Position numbers and translations under genes: made by a program. Source: Pelagerythrobacter marensis (GTDB lineage Bacteria; Pseudomonadota; Alphaproteobacteria; Sphingomonadales; Sphingomonadaceae). From it: 64,000 nt of DNA. Numbering within the stretch: the first letter of the stretch is position 1; the number at the start of each line of letters is the position of its first letter. The stretch covers positions 496,001 to 560,000 of the forward strand of contig NZ_CP011805.1 in the NCBI RefSeq assembly GCF_001028625.1, given 5' to 3'. The notes under the pieces were generated by a model, which did no database searches, was not told the origin of the DNA, and saw only the letters and a list, made by a program, of their open reading frames with translations. Of the stretch, positions 55,112-64,000 are shown one piece after another.

Positions 55112-55217
55112 TTGCCGCTCCTTCTATGCATCGCCTTTGTAAAGGGCCGAGTGGAGCGGTCAACGCGGATCGCCGCTCCGCGAATTGAGGGAAGCGGCGT
55201 CGCGATGTGAAGAACAG

Positions 55218-56753
55218 CTATTGATTGCGATCGATAATTTCCTGGCCGTTCTTTCCAAATTCCTCTTTCAGGATAAGCTCCCACAGGGGCATGGCGTTGT
55301 CGGAATTCGACAGGATGACGATGCCCTCGTTCGCGTTGGGCCAGCCCAGCGCAAGCGCGCGTATACCGGGATCCGAACCCGTGTGCTGGATCGCACGGCT
55401 TCCGTCCGCCAGATCGAGCAGCACCTGCCAGCCGAGACCGAACGCGCTGGCAGCATCGACGCGGACCTGCGGGGCGAACATTTCCCCCGCCAGCCGAGAG
55501 CCCAGGCCGCCGCCGTTCATGACGAAGGCGAGGAAGCGCGCATAATCGCCCGCCGTCGTCATCAGGCTGGCCCCCGCGTTCGCTTCCTGGCTGGGGCGTG
55601 TCGCTATCGGCGCGCCGCTGGCATCGTATCGCGTGGCCACTCTCGCCCCGGCGCCGACCGGAGACATGAAGCTGCTGTCCCGCATCCCCGCCGGCTGGAA
55701 CACGTGCTCTTGCGCGAGGGATTCGAAGGACCGTCCGGTCTTGCGCTCGATCGCCTGTCTCAGCCACTCGAAGCCTTCGCCGGAATAGCGATAGGCGGTG
55801 CCCGGTTCCGATACGAAGCGAAGCGTGCTATCGGCATCGGGGTCGAGATAGCGCCAGTTGGGCAATCCGCTGGTATGGCTCAGCACCATCCTGGGGGTAA
55901 CCCGTGCGGCCCAAGGATGGTCGGCAATGTCGGGGTCGACATGGAATTCGGCCAGAGGTCCGTCGAGGTCCAGCAGATCCAGGCTCGCCAGCCTCAGGGC
56001 CAGCATGGCCGAGACCGGCTTCGACAGCGAGGCGACGCCGTAAATCGTGTCGGCGGCTGCCGCCCGTTCGGCCGATGCCTGGCCGAAACTGCGCACCTCG
56101 CTAACGACGCCGTCGCGCACGACGGCCACGCTCAGTGCCTGTATCCCGTGTGCCGCAAGAGCATATTCGGCTTCATCGCGCCCGTCGAAGCCGGCGGCAA
56201 GCACGTCTGCCTCGAGGCGGCCGTTCTCGCCGGGATTGAGGTGATCCCATGAAAGCGCGGTCTTGAGCTTCCATCCCTCGTCGGTGAGCAGCCAGACATG
56301 GGTGAAGCGCGCCCGGTTGGTGAGCCGCAGTGGCTTGTCGTGCTCGCGGATGTAGAACTCGTGCTGCCCGCGCTGGATCGCGCCATAGTGGTGTCCGTCG
56401 CGGTAGAGCGGGTATATTTCGATACTCTCGTCGACGCGCTTGCGCAGCGGTTTGGCAGGGCCGTCGTGGCAGATGTTCGCTTTCACGGGCGCGATAAACG
56501 CGTCCCTTCCGCGGTTGATGCCCGCCTGGTCGTGATACATCTCCACGTCCGGCAGCAATATGTCGTGCAAGGCGGCCAGATCGCACTCGTTGAACGCTCG
56601 TTCGAACAGGATGTCGTCCGCGGCGAAAATCTGGTCGCGCAGTTCTTCGCGGCTCGTGGGCGCGGCAAAGACGGCCCCTTGCGCCAAGACGGGGGAGACA
56701 GATCCACTGATCGCGCCGAGGGCCATCGCCGCGGCCACTAAAATTCGCGTCAA
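55218..56753 (-). CDS. exported NTF2-like/serine beta-lactamase-family fusion hydrolase
   Basis: A 511-residue protein (from TTG 56751-56753, AGGGGAGGC upstream; a GTG at 56777 is possible). After a signal peptide, residues about 30-175 form a SnoaL/DUF4440-like NTF2 domain (DILFERAFNECDLAALHDIL, HVWLLTDEGWKLKTALSWDH). Residues about 195-511 form a class C beta-lactamase-type domain with SLSK (GVASLSKPVSAM), YSG (YRYSGEGFEWLR) and HTG (IQHTGSDPG). The fusion is uncommon. A perfect 12-bp inverted repeat overlaps its promoter. Confidence 0.87.
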   Translation of the reverse strand: MTRILVAAAMALGAISGSVSPVLAQGAVFAAPTSREELRDQIFAADDILFERAFNECDLAALHDILLPDVEMYHDQAGINRGRDAFIAPVKANICHDGPAKPLRKRVDESIEIYPLYRDGHHYGAIQRGQHEFYIREHDKPLRLTNRARFTHVWLLTDEGWKLKTALSWDHLNPGENGRLEADVLAAGFDGRDEAEYALAAHGIQALSVAVVRDGVVSEVRSFGQASAERAAAADTIYGVASLSKPVSAMLALRLASLDLLDLDGPLAEFHVDPDIADHPWAARVTPRMVLSHTSGLPNWRYLDPDADSTLRFVSEPGTAYRYSGEGFEWLRQAIERKTGRSFESLAQEHVFQPAGMRDSSFMSPVGAGARVATRYDASGAPIATRPSQEANAGASLMTTAGDYARFLAFVMNGGGLGSRLAGEMFAPQVRVDAASAFGLGWQVLLDLADGSRAIQHTGSDPGIRALALGWPNANEGIVILSNSDNAMPLWELILKEEFGKNGQEIIDRNQ

Positions 56754-56770
56754 TCCCGCCTCCCCTGAGT

Positions 56771-56804
56771 GCTCCACTGTATTGTAACGATGATACAGTG
56801 GAGC
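56771..56804. promoter_or_regulatory. perfect 12-bp inverted-repeat operator
   Basis: GCTCCACTGTAT (56771-56782) and ATACAGTGGAGC (56793-56804) are exact inverted repeats with a 10-nt spacer. The site covers the -10 of the leftward promoter and the GTG alternative start of the serine hydrolase. This position and symmetry fit a repressor site of the TetR/GntR kind; the regulator gene is not in the window. Confidence 0.65.
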
Positions 56805-56817
56805 GGGGGCGGGTCAA
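56790..56817 (-). promoter_or_regulatory. promoter of the serine hydrolase gene
   Basis: Leftward TTGACC (56817-56812), 16-nt spacer, TATCAT (56795-56790). An alternative -10 TACAAT lies a few bases on. The operator covers it, so binding should block RNA polymerase. Confidence 0.5.
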
Positions 56818-56822
56818 CCGTG

Positions 56823-58212
<1,390 letters not shown>

Positions 58213-58220
<8 letters not shown>

Positions 58221-58569
58221 ATGAGGTCTCGTTCTTCCTGAAGCTGTCTATCGCGGCGACGTTCTTCGCGCTCGCGGAGGTGAAGGTAATGACATGGGCG
58301 AAGCGCCTGCCATCTGCGCTGCCGCTGGCCGCGCCGCTCTTGCCGTGCGTGGCGACGCGATCAATGCGAATTGCTTGCGACCTGTCGGCAATGGCCGCTT
58401 CGATCGCCCGCGCACCGGTTACCCGATCGCCCGCAGGCGGGTCCCAGACTGTATTCTCGTCCAGCAGATCGCCGCACCAGGGGCCACCCTCCAGCGCAAT
58501 CGCAAGGTCCTCGACGGCCTTGTTCTTGGGAGAGTTGCCACAATCGGCGGAGCGGGTCAGCTGGGTCAT
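58213..58569 (-). CDS. small NTF2/SnoaL-like protein
   Basis: A 118-residue cytosolic protein. VEDLAIALEGGPWCGDLLDE, VTGARAIEAAIADRSQ and FAHVITFTSASAKNVAAIDS fit a short NTF2-like fold. It is wedged between odhB (7 bp) and lpd (8-bp overlap), so it is made with the dehydrogenase complex. No function is known; an accessory or scavenging role is only a guess. Confidence 0.72.
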
Positions 58570-58576
58570 GACAGTT

Positions 58577-59803
58577 TTACAAATCGATCAGCATCCGCGT
58601 CGGATCTTCGATCGCTTCCTTCATGATCTTGAGCGCGGTGACGGCCTCGCGCCCGTCGATCAGGCGGTGATCGTAACTGAGCGCGATGTACATCATCGGG
58701 CGGATTTCGACTTTGCCGTCGATCGCGACCGGGCGATCCTCGATCCGGTGCAGGCCCAGCACCGCGCTTTGCGGCGGGTTGATGATCGGGGTCGACATCA
58801 GCGATCCGAACACGCCGCCGTTGGAAATCGTGAAAGTTCCGCCCTTCATGTCCTCCATCGTCAGCGTGCCGTCGCGCGCACGCTTGCCGAAGTCGGCGAT
58901 GTCTTTTTCGATCTGCGCGAAGCCCTTGGCCTGGGCATCGCGGATCACCGGGACGACCAGCCCGTTGGGCGCGCTGACGGCGACCGAGATATCGACATAG
59001 TCGTGATAGACGATTTCCTCGCCTTCGATGTAGGCGTTGACCGAAGGCACATCCTTCAGCGCGAGGCAGGCGGCCTTGGCGAAGAAGCCCATGAAGCCGA
59101 GCTTGATGTCGTGCTTCTTGGCGAACAGTTCCTTGTACTTCTCGCGCGCTTCGATCACCGCGCTCATGTCGACATCGTTGAACGTCGTCAGCAGCGCGGC
59201 GTTTTCCTGCGCGCCCTTCAACCGCTTGGCGATCGTCTGGCGCATCCGCGTCATCTTCACGCGTTCTTCGCGCCGTTCGCCGGTCGGGGCAGGCGCGGCG
59301 GCCGCTTTGGCCTGATCCGGCGCGGTATCTTCGATCGTGCCGGTGCCCGACTTCTTCGCCTGGGCTGCGGCCAGCACGTCTTCCTTGGTCAGGCGGCCAT
59401 CCTTGCCGGTGCCCTTGATCGTGCTGGGGTCGACCCCGTGTTCCAGCACAGCACGGCGCACCGCGGGCGACAGGGTCTGGGCATCGCCGGTCGGCGCATC
59501 TTTCGCCGCCGCCGGTGCCTTGTCCTGTTCCCGCGGGGCGACCTTGGTGCTTTCGCCCGCGGCCACGTCGTCTTCGACCGTCGCGATAACCGCGCCGACT
59601 TCGACCGTATCGCCGACTTCCGCCTTCAGCTCGCCGATCACGCCAGCGACCGGGGAGGGGACCTCGACTGCGACCTTGTCGGTTTCAAGGCTGGCAATCG
59701 GTTCGTCGACTTTCACCGGGTCGCCGGGCTTCTTCAGCCATTCGCCGATGGTGCCTTCGGTGACCGATTCACCCAGGGTGGGGACTTTGATTTCGCTGGC
59801 CAT
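58577..59803 (-). CDS. odhB: dihydrolipoamide succinyltransferase (E2 of 2-oxoglutarate dehydrogenase)
   Basis: A 408-residue E2. Lipoyl domain with the lipoylated Lys in EPIASLETDKVAVEVPSPVA, an Ala/Pro linker, the E3-binding domain (LSPAVRRAVLEHGVDPSTIK) and the catalytic domain ending ALSYDHRLIDGREAVTAL (His and Asp of the active site). It transfers the succinyl group to CoA. It lies between sucA and the NTF2-like gene. Confidence 0.97.
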   Translation of the reverse strand: MASEIKVPTLGESVTEGTIGEWLKKPGDPVKVDEPIASLETDKVAVEVPSPVAGVIGELKAEVGDTVEVGAVIATVEDDVAAGESTKVAPREQDKAPAAAKDAPTGDAQTLSPAVRRAVLEHGVDPSTIKGTGKDGRLTKEDVLAAAQAKKSGTGTIEDTAPDQAKAAAAPAPTGERREERVKMTRMRQTIAKRLKGAQENAALLTTFNDVDMSAVIEAREKYKELFAKKHDIKLGFMGFFAKAACLALKDVPSVNAYIEGEEIVYHDYVDISVAVSAPNGLVVPVIRDAQAKGFAQIEKDIADFGKRARDGTLTMEDMKGGTFTISNGGVFGSLMSTPIINPPQSAVLGLHRIEDRPVAIDGKVEIRPMMYIALSYDHRLIDGREAVTALKIMKEAIEDPTRMLIDL

Positions 59804-59815
59804 ATTTCGCGTTCC

Positions 59816-62665
59816 TCAAGCCTTCTTCTTGCCGGCAGTCTTGCCGCCTCGCGCGGCCTCGCCGCCATCGTTGAGACCCAACGCCATCGAAACGAGGCAA
59901 CGCTGCTGCTCCTCGTGCCGTTTGGCAAGGCCGGTTGCGGGAGAGGCGGCAACTTCGCGGCCCGCATAGCGGGGGCGCATGCCGTCATGTCCGGCGGCGG
60001 AAAGCGCTTCCTCGATCTGGCATTCGACGAAGAACCAGGCACCGTTGTTCTTGGGTTCTTCCTGGCACCAGATCACTTCTTCCAGGTTGGTCATCCGCCC
60101 CAGACGCACCGCCAGCGGCTCGCCCGGGAAGGGGTAGAGCTGTTCGATCCGCACGATCGAAACATCGTCCAGCCCGGCCTCGTCGCGCGCTTCGATCAGA
60201 TCGTAAGCAACCTTGCCGCTGCACAGCACGAGGCGCCGGATCTTCTTGTCTTCGATATCCGTCGTATCGCTGACGATGCGGCGGAAATGGCTTTCGCCGC
60301 GGAATTCTTCCGCCGCGCTCTTGGCCATCGGATGGCGCAACAGCGACTTGGGGGTCATGATGACCAGCGGCTTGCGGAACGAACGCTTCATCTGCCGGCG
60401 CAGGACGTGGAAATAGTTGGCCGGCACGGTGATGTTGCACACGCAGATATTGTCGTTCGCGCACAGTTGCAGGAACCGTTCGAGCCGGGCGGAGGAGTGT
60501 TCGGGCCCCTGGCCTTCGTATCCGTGCGGCAGCAGCAGAACCAGGCCATTGGCGCGCAGCCACTTGACCTCGCCGCTGGCGATATACTGATCGATCATGA
60601 TCTGCGCGCCATTGGCGAAATCGCCAAATTGCGCTTCCCACAGGACCAGTGTTTTCGGATCGGCCATCGCGAACCCGTATTCGAAGCCGAGAACGCCATA
60701 TTCGCTCAGCGGGCTGTCGTAGACTTCGAACTTGCCATGCGGCAGCTGGGTCAGCGGGATGTACTTGTGCTCGTCCGTCTGGTCGATCCACACCGCGTGC
60801 CGCTGGCTGAACGTGCCGCGGCCCGAATCCTGGCCCGACAGACGCACGCCATAACCTTCGGTCACGAGACTGCCGAATGCGAGCGCTTCCGCCGTCGCCC
60901 AGTCGAACCCTTCGCCGGTGTCGAACATCTTGCGCTTGGCATCCAGCACGCGGCCCAGCGTGCGGTGGATCGTCAGATCTTCGGGCACATCGGTCAGCGT
61001 GCGACCGAGGCTGTCGAACAGCTTGTCCGAAACCGCGGTTTCGATATTGCGCCGTGCGGTTTCCGGGTCGGCCGGCTTGTTCAGCCCGGCCCAGCGCCCG
61101 CCGAACCAGTCGGCTTCGTTCGGCTTGTAGCTCTTGGCCGCTTCGAACTCGTCTTCCAGCTCGGTGACGAAATCGGCGGCGAGGCGGTCGCGCTCGTTAC
61201 CGTCGATCACGCCTTCTTCCACCAGCCGGGCGGCATAGATTTCGCTGACCTTGGGATGCCCCTTGATCGCATCGTACATCAGCGGCTGGGTGAACTTGGG
61301 CTCATCACCCTCGTTATGGCCGAACCGGCGATAGCACCACATGTCGATCACGATATCGCGGCCGAAGCGCTGGCGATATTCGACTGCCAGCTTGCAGGCG
61401 AACGTCACCGCTTCGGGATCGTCGCCGTTGACATGCAGGATCGGCGCCTGAACACCCTTCGCCACATCGGACGGGTAGGGGGAAGAGCGCGCGAACTGCG
61501 GGCTGGTGGTGAAGCCGATCTGGTTGTTGATGACGAAGTGGATGCAGCCGCCGGTATTGTATCCGCGGACCCCGGAAAAGCCGAGGCATTCCCACACGAT
61601 GCCCTGGCCGGCAAAGGCCGCATCGCCGTGGATCAGCACGGGCAGGACCTGCTCGTGCTTCTTCAGGTCGTCGCGGATCGCCTGCTGTGCGCGGGTCTTG
61701 CCCAGGACCACCGGGTCCACCGCTTCCAGGTGGCTGGGGTTGGGAACCAGCGACATGTGCACGTCGATCCCGTCGAATTCGCGATCGGTGCTGGTGCCGA
61801 GGTGATACTTGACGTCGCCCGATCCGCCCACATCCTCCGGATTGGCGCTGCCGCCGGAAAATTCGTGGAAGATCACCTTGTAGGGCTTGCCCATGACGTT
61901 CGCGAGCACGTTCAGCCGGCCGCGGTGGGCCATGCCGTAGATGATCTCGCGCACGCCGGACTGGCCGCCGTACTTGATCACCGCTTCCAGCGCGGGGATC
62001 ATCGATTCCCCGCCGTCGAGGCCGAAACGCTTGGTGCCGACGTATTTCTTGGCGAGGAACGCCTCGTACTGTTCGCCGCGAACGACGGCGGCCAGGATCG
62101 CGCGCTTGCCTTCCGGCGTGAACTGGATGACGTCTTCGGGCCCCTCGAACTTTTCCTGCAGGAAACGCCGTTCCTCGACATCGGCGATGTGCATGTATTC
62201 GAGGCCGACCTTGCCGCAGTAATTCGCGCGCAGCAGCTCGGCCAGTTCGCCGACCTTGACCCATTCGCGGCCCAGCAGGCCGCCAACGAAGACTTCCTTG
62301 TCTTCCTGCCCGTCGAAACCGTGCCATTCGAGACGCAGATCCTCGGGCAGCTCGCGGTTGCCCAGGCCCAGCGGGTCGAGGTCGGCCGCCATGTGGCCGC
62401 GCACGCGATAGAGCCGGATCAGCAGCATGGCGCGGATCGAATCCGACGCCGCTTCCTCGATCGCCTTGGGATCGGTCGCCTTGCCCGCTTTCTCCGCCGC
62501 GGCCTTGACCGCGATCTTCATCGCGGTGGGGTCCAGCGCCTGGGTCAGGTCGCCTTCGGCATCGATCCCGGTCAACGGCCAGCGCGGGTTGCCCCAGCTC
62601 GGCCCCGGCTGCGGCCCGTCCTGGCCGGCCAGTTCGGGGAGGAAATCGTGGTTTTCGTTACCCAT
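59816..62665 (-). CDS. sucA: 2-oxoglutarate dehydrogenase E1 component
   Basis: A 949-residue thiamine-diphosphate enzyme that decarboxylates 2-oxoglutarate and succinylates E2. YMHIADVEERRFLQEKFEGP, GMAHRGRLNVLANVMGKPYK, IHGDAAFAGQGIVWECLGFS, FGHNEGDEPKFTQPLMYD and LLPHGYEGQGPEHSSARLER are family motifs. Operon order sucD-(GIY-YIG)-sucA-odhB-lpd. Confidence 0.98.
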   Translation of the reverse strand: MGNENHDFLPELAGQDGPQPGPSWGNPRWPLTGIDAEGDLTQALDPTAMKIAVKAAAEKAGKATDPKAIEEAASDSIRAMLLIRLYRVRGHMAADLDPLGLGNRELPEDLRLEWHGFDGQEDKEVFVGGLLGREWVKVGELAELLRANYCGKVGLEYMHIADVEERRFLQEKFEGPEDVIQFTPEGKRAILAAVVRGEQYEAFLAKKYVGTKRFGLDGGESMIPALEAVIKYGGQSGVREIIYGMAHRGRLNVLANVMGKPYKVIFHEFSGGSANPEDVGGSGDVKYHLGTSTDREFDGIDVHMSLVPNPSHLEAVDPVVLGKTRAQQAIRDDLKKHEQVLPVLIHGDAAFAGQGIVWECLGFSGVRGYNTGGCIHFVINNQIGFTTSPQFARSSPYPSDVAKGVQAPILHVNGDDPEAVTFACKLAVEYRQRFGRDIVIDMWCYRRFGHNEGDEPKFTQPLMYDAIKGHPKVSEIYAARLVEEGVIDGNERDRLAADFVTELEDEFEAAKSYKPNEADWFGGRWAGLNKPADPETARRNIETAVSDKLFDSLGRTLTDVPEDLTIHRTLGRVLDAKRKMFDTGEGFDWATAEALAFGSLVTEGYGVRLSGQDSGRGTFSQRHAVWIDQTDEHKYIPLTQLPHGKFEVYDSPLSEYGVLGFEYGFAMADPKTLVLWEAQFGDFANGAQIMIDQYIASGEVKWLRANGLVLLLPHGYEGQGPEHSSARLERFLQLCANDNICVCNITVPANYFHVLRRQMKRSFRKPLVIMTPKSLLRHPMAKSAAEEFRGESHFRRIVSDTTDIEDKKIRRLVLCSGKVAYDLIEARDEAGLDDVSIVRIEQLYPFPGEPLAVRLGRMTNLEEVIWCQEEPKNNGAWFFVECQIEEALSAAGHDGMRPRYAGREVAASPATGLAKRHEEQQRCLVSMALGLNDGGEAARGGKTAGKKKA

Positions 62666-62675
62666 TTCTATCTCC

Positions 62676-62707
62676 GTGAGCCCCCGCGAAGGCGGGGGTC
62701 TCAGGCT
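62676..62707. repeat. intergenic palindromic element, half copy 6 (3' side of GIY-YIG gene)
   Basis: GTGAG, perfect hairpin CCCCCGCGAAGGCGGGGG (62681-62698), then TCTCAGGC. It is one complete arm; the second arm is missing and the GIY-YIG stop codon lies 13 bp on. Confidence 0.85.
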
Positions 62708-62719
62708 GCCGGCGCATGG

Positions 62720-63004
62720 CTACAATTCGGCTGCAAGGTCGCGCCACTCCGGGTTCATTTCGGCGATCCGAGCCACTTTCCACGCGCGATTCCATTTCTT
62801 CATCTGCCGTTCGAACGAGCGGGCATCGTGAATGTTCTCGAATTCCGCAAACCAGACCAGCCGGTGGCAGTTATACCGTTTCGAAAAACTCGATACTGCG
62901 CCTGATCGGTGCTGTTCGACACGTCTCGGCAGATCGTCGGTGACTCCGATATACAGGACGCCCATCGGCTTGTTGGTGAGGATATAGACACAGCCTGGCT
63001 TCAA
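62720..63004 (-). CDS. GIY-YIG domain endonuclease-like protein
   Basis: A 94-residue single-domain protein starting at TTG 63002-63004. The GIY-YIG motif appears as CVYILTNKPMGVLYIGVTDD (Y7, Y18-I-G20), the catalytic Arg in DLPRRVEQH and the metal-binding Glu65 in ARSFERQMKKWNR; all key residues seem intact. Family members nick or cut DNA; short stand-alone forms of the UPF0213/YhbQ type have few known roles. It interrupts the TCA operon between sucD and sucA and has palindromic elements on both sides. The frame is open upstream through the neighbouring repeat. Confidence 0.92.
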   Translation of the reverse strand: MKPGCVYILTNKPMGVLYIGVTDDLPRRVEQHRSGAVSSFSKRYNCHRLVWFAEFENIHDARSFERQMKKWNRAWKVARIAEMNPEWRDLAAEL

Positions 63005-63009
63005 GCCTC

Positions 63010-63097
63010 CCGGCTTCCCACGAAGACGGAAGTCTCAGGCAGAGGGCCGCGCGCCAGCGGCACGAGGTCCCCGCCTTCGCGGGGACTCACGATGCGC
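63010..63097. repeat. intergenic palindromic element, copy 7 (5' side of GIY-YIG gene)
   Basis: Two arms. The left arm is decayed (CTTCCCACGAAGACGGAAG then TCTCAGGC, 63014-63040). The right is intact: AGGTCCCCGCCTTCGCGGGG then ACTCAC (63065-63089). The left arm keeps a stem through paired changes (TTCC/GGAA). It lies just before the GIY-YIG start. Confidence 0.82.
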
Positions 63098-63104
63098 ATC
63101 GCGA

Positions 63105-63995
63105 TCACGCGAGTTCCTTCAGCATCGCGTCGAGCGTGGTGCCGAGTTCGCTGGGCGAGGGGGAAACGCGGATGCCCGCCTTCTCCATCGCGGCGATCTT
63201 GTCGTCTGCGCCGCCCTGGCCGCCGGAGACGATCGCGCCGGCGTGGCCCATGCGGCGGCCCGGAGGGGCCGTGCGGCCGGCGATGAAGCCGACCATCGGT
63301 TTCTTGCGGCCCTTCTTCGCCTGGTCGGCGATGAATTCGGCCGCTTCTTCTTCGGCCGAGCCGCCGATTTCGCCGATCATGATGATCGACTTGGTTTCAT
63401 CGTCGGACAGGAACAGGTCGAGCACGTCGATGAAGTTGGTGCCGTTGACCGGGTCGCCGCCGATGCCGACCGCGGTGGTCTGGCCCAGGCCGACCTGCGT
63501 GGTCTGGTGCACGGCCTCGTAAGTCAGCGTGCCGGAGCGCGACACGACGCCGACCGAACCCTTCTTGAAGATCGAACCGGGCATGATGCCGATCTTGCAT
63601 TCGCCGGGGGTCAGCACGCCGGGGCAGTTGGGGCCGATCAGGCGGCTCTTGCTGCCTTCCAGCGCGCGCTTGACGCGAACCATGTCGAGCACCGGGATGC
63701 CTTCGGTGATGGCGACGATCAGTTCCATCTCCGCGTCGATCGATTCCAGGATCGAGTCCGCGGCGAACGGCGGCGGCACGTAGATGCAGCTCGCGGTCGC
63801 GCCGGTCGCGGCACGGGCCTCGGCCACGGTGTTGTAGACCGGCAGACCGATATGTTCGGTGCCGCCTTTGCCCGGCGTCACGCCCGCAACCATCTGCGTC
63901 CCGTAATCGAGGGCCTGCTGCGTGTGGAACGTGCCGGTGTCACCCGTCATGCCCTGGGTGATGACCTTGGTGTTCTTGTCGACGAGGATGCTCAT
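63105..63995 (-). CDS. sucD: succinyl-CoA synthetase alpha subunit
   Basis: A 296-residue subunit carrying the phospho-histidine. CoA-binding motif MTGDTGTFHTQQALDYGTQM, VPPPFAADSILESIDAEMEL, phospho-His region GHAGAIVSGGQGGADDKIAA. Start ATG 63993-63995. sucC is expected just beyond the right edge. It makes ATP or GTP from succinyl-CoA. Confidence 0.97.
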   Translation of the reverse strand: MSILVDKNTKVITQGMTGDTGTFHTQQALDYGTQMVAGVTPGKGGTEHIGLPVYNTVAEARAATGATASCIYVPPPFAADSILESIDAEMELIVAITEGIPVLDMVRVKRALEGSKSRLIGPNCPGVLTPGECKIGIMPGSIFKKGSVGVVSRSGTLTYEAVHQTTQVGLGQTTAVGIGGDPVNGTNFIDVLDLFLSDDETKSIIMIGEIGGSAEEEAAEFIADQAKKGRKKPMVGFIAGRTAPPGRRMGHAGAIVSGGQGGADDKIAAMEKAGIRVSPSPSELGTTLDAMLKELA

Positions 63996-64000
63996 ATCTC

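Noticed and set aside
58280..62905. 1541-codon plus-strand open frame opposite odhB, sucA and part of the GIY-YIG gene
   Set aside because: Antisense shadow caused by high GC at third codon positions; no ribosome site, no recognisable domains, and the opposite strand encodes clear enzymes.

Overview
The window is high-GC chromosomal DNA from an alphaproteobacterium, most likely order Sphingomonadales (Erythrobacteraceae/Sphingomonadaceae-like). This placement is inferred from gene content and order (a large TonB-dependent receptor, ppk-ppx, a str/S10/spc/alpha ribosomal cluster, a sucD-sucA-sucB-lpd order) and from a family of short GC-rich intergenic palindromes. No rRNA, CRISPR array, integrase, transposase or prophage was seen. 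One tRNA gene, tRNA-Gln(TTG), is present.

Layout. 1-6.3 kb: partial DAACS symporter, the 3' stub of a lost amidohydrolase, a TonB-dependent receptor, a LysR regulator, tRNA-Gln and a YghU-type glutathione transferase. 6.4-10.9 kb: a tightly coupled rightward set with topoisomerase IB, PncC-type NMN amidase, glutamine-dependent NAD synthetase and an EamA exporter. 10.9-13 kb: ilvE preceded by an unusual structured leader with a tiny ORF on a 15-nt perfect Shine-Dalgarno, then a lipoprotein. 13-17.5 kb: tlyA, tspO, ubiK, recO, leuB and a GT2-GtrA glycosyltransferase, facing a PMT-type mannosyltransferase. 19-26.5 kb: small Cys and acidic membrane proteins, metZ, apaG, then ppx and ppk divergent from a GcvA-like LysR gene, and two small unknown genes.

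27-47.7 kb is the ribosomal supercluster: rpsL-rpsG-fusA-tuf, rpsJ through rpmC-rpsQ, rplN through secY-adk, an inserted SRPBCC-like gene, then rpsM-rpsK-rpoA-rplQ. Two near-identical promoter sequences precede rpsL and rpsM. S5 and L3 carry long low-complexity extensions.

47.9-56.8 kb holds exported hydrolases (two serine hydrolases, a prolyl oligopeptidase), two related exported proteins in tandem, a TRIC-type membrane protein and an amidase. 56.8-64 kb is the leftward 2-oxoglutarate dehydrogenase/succinyl-CoA synthetase operon (sucD, sucA, odhB, an NTF2-like gene, lpd). A GIY-YIG nuclease gene sits between sucD and sucA, bracketed on both sides by the same palindromic element that recurs through the ribosomal operons. 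This nuclease-plus-palindrome arrangement is the most interesting candidate for an undescribed small mobile unit in the window.
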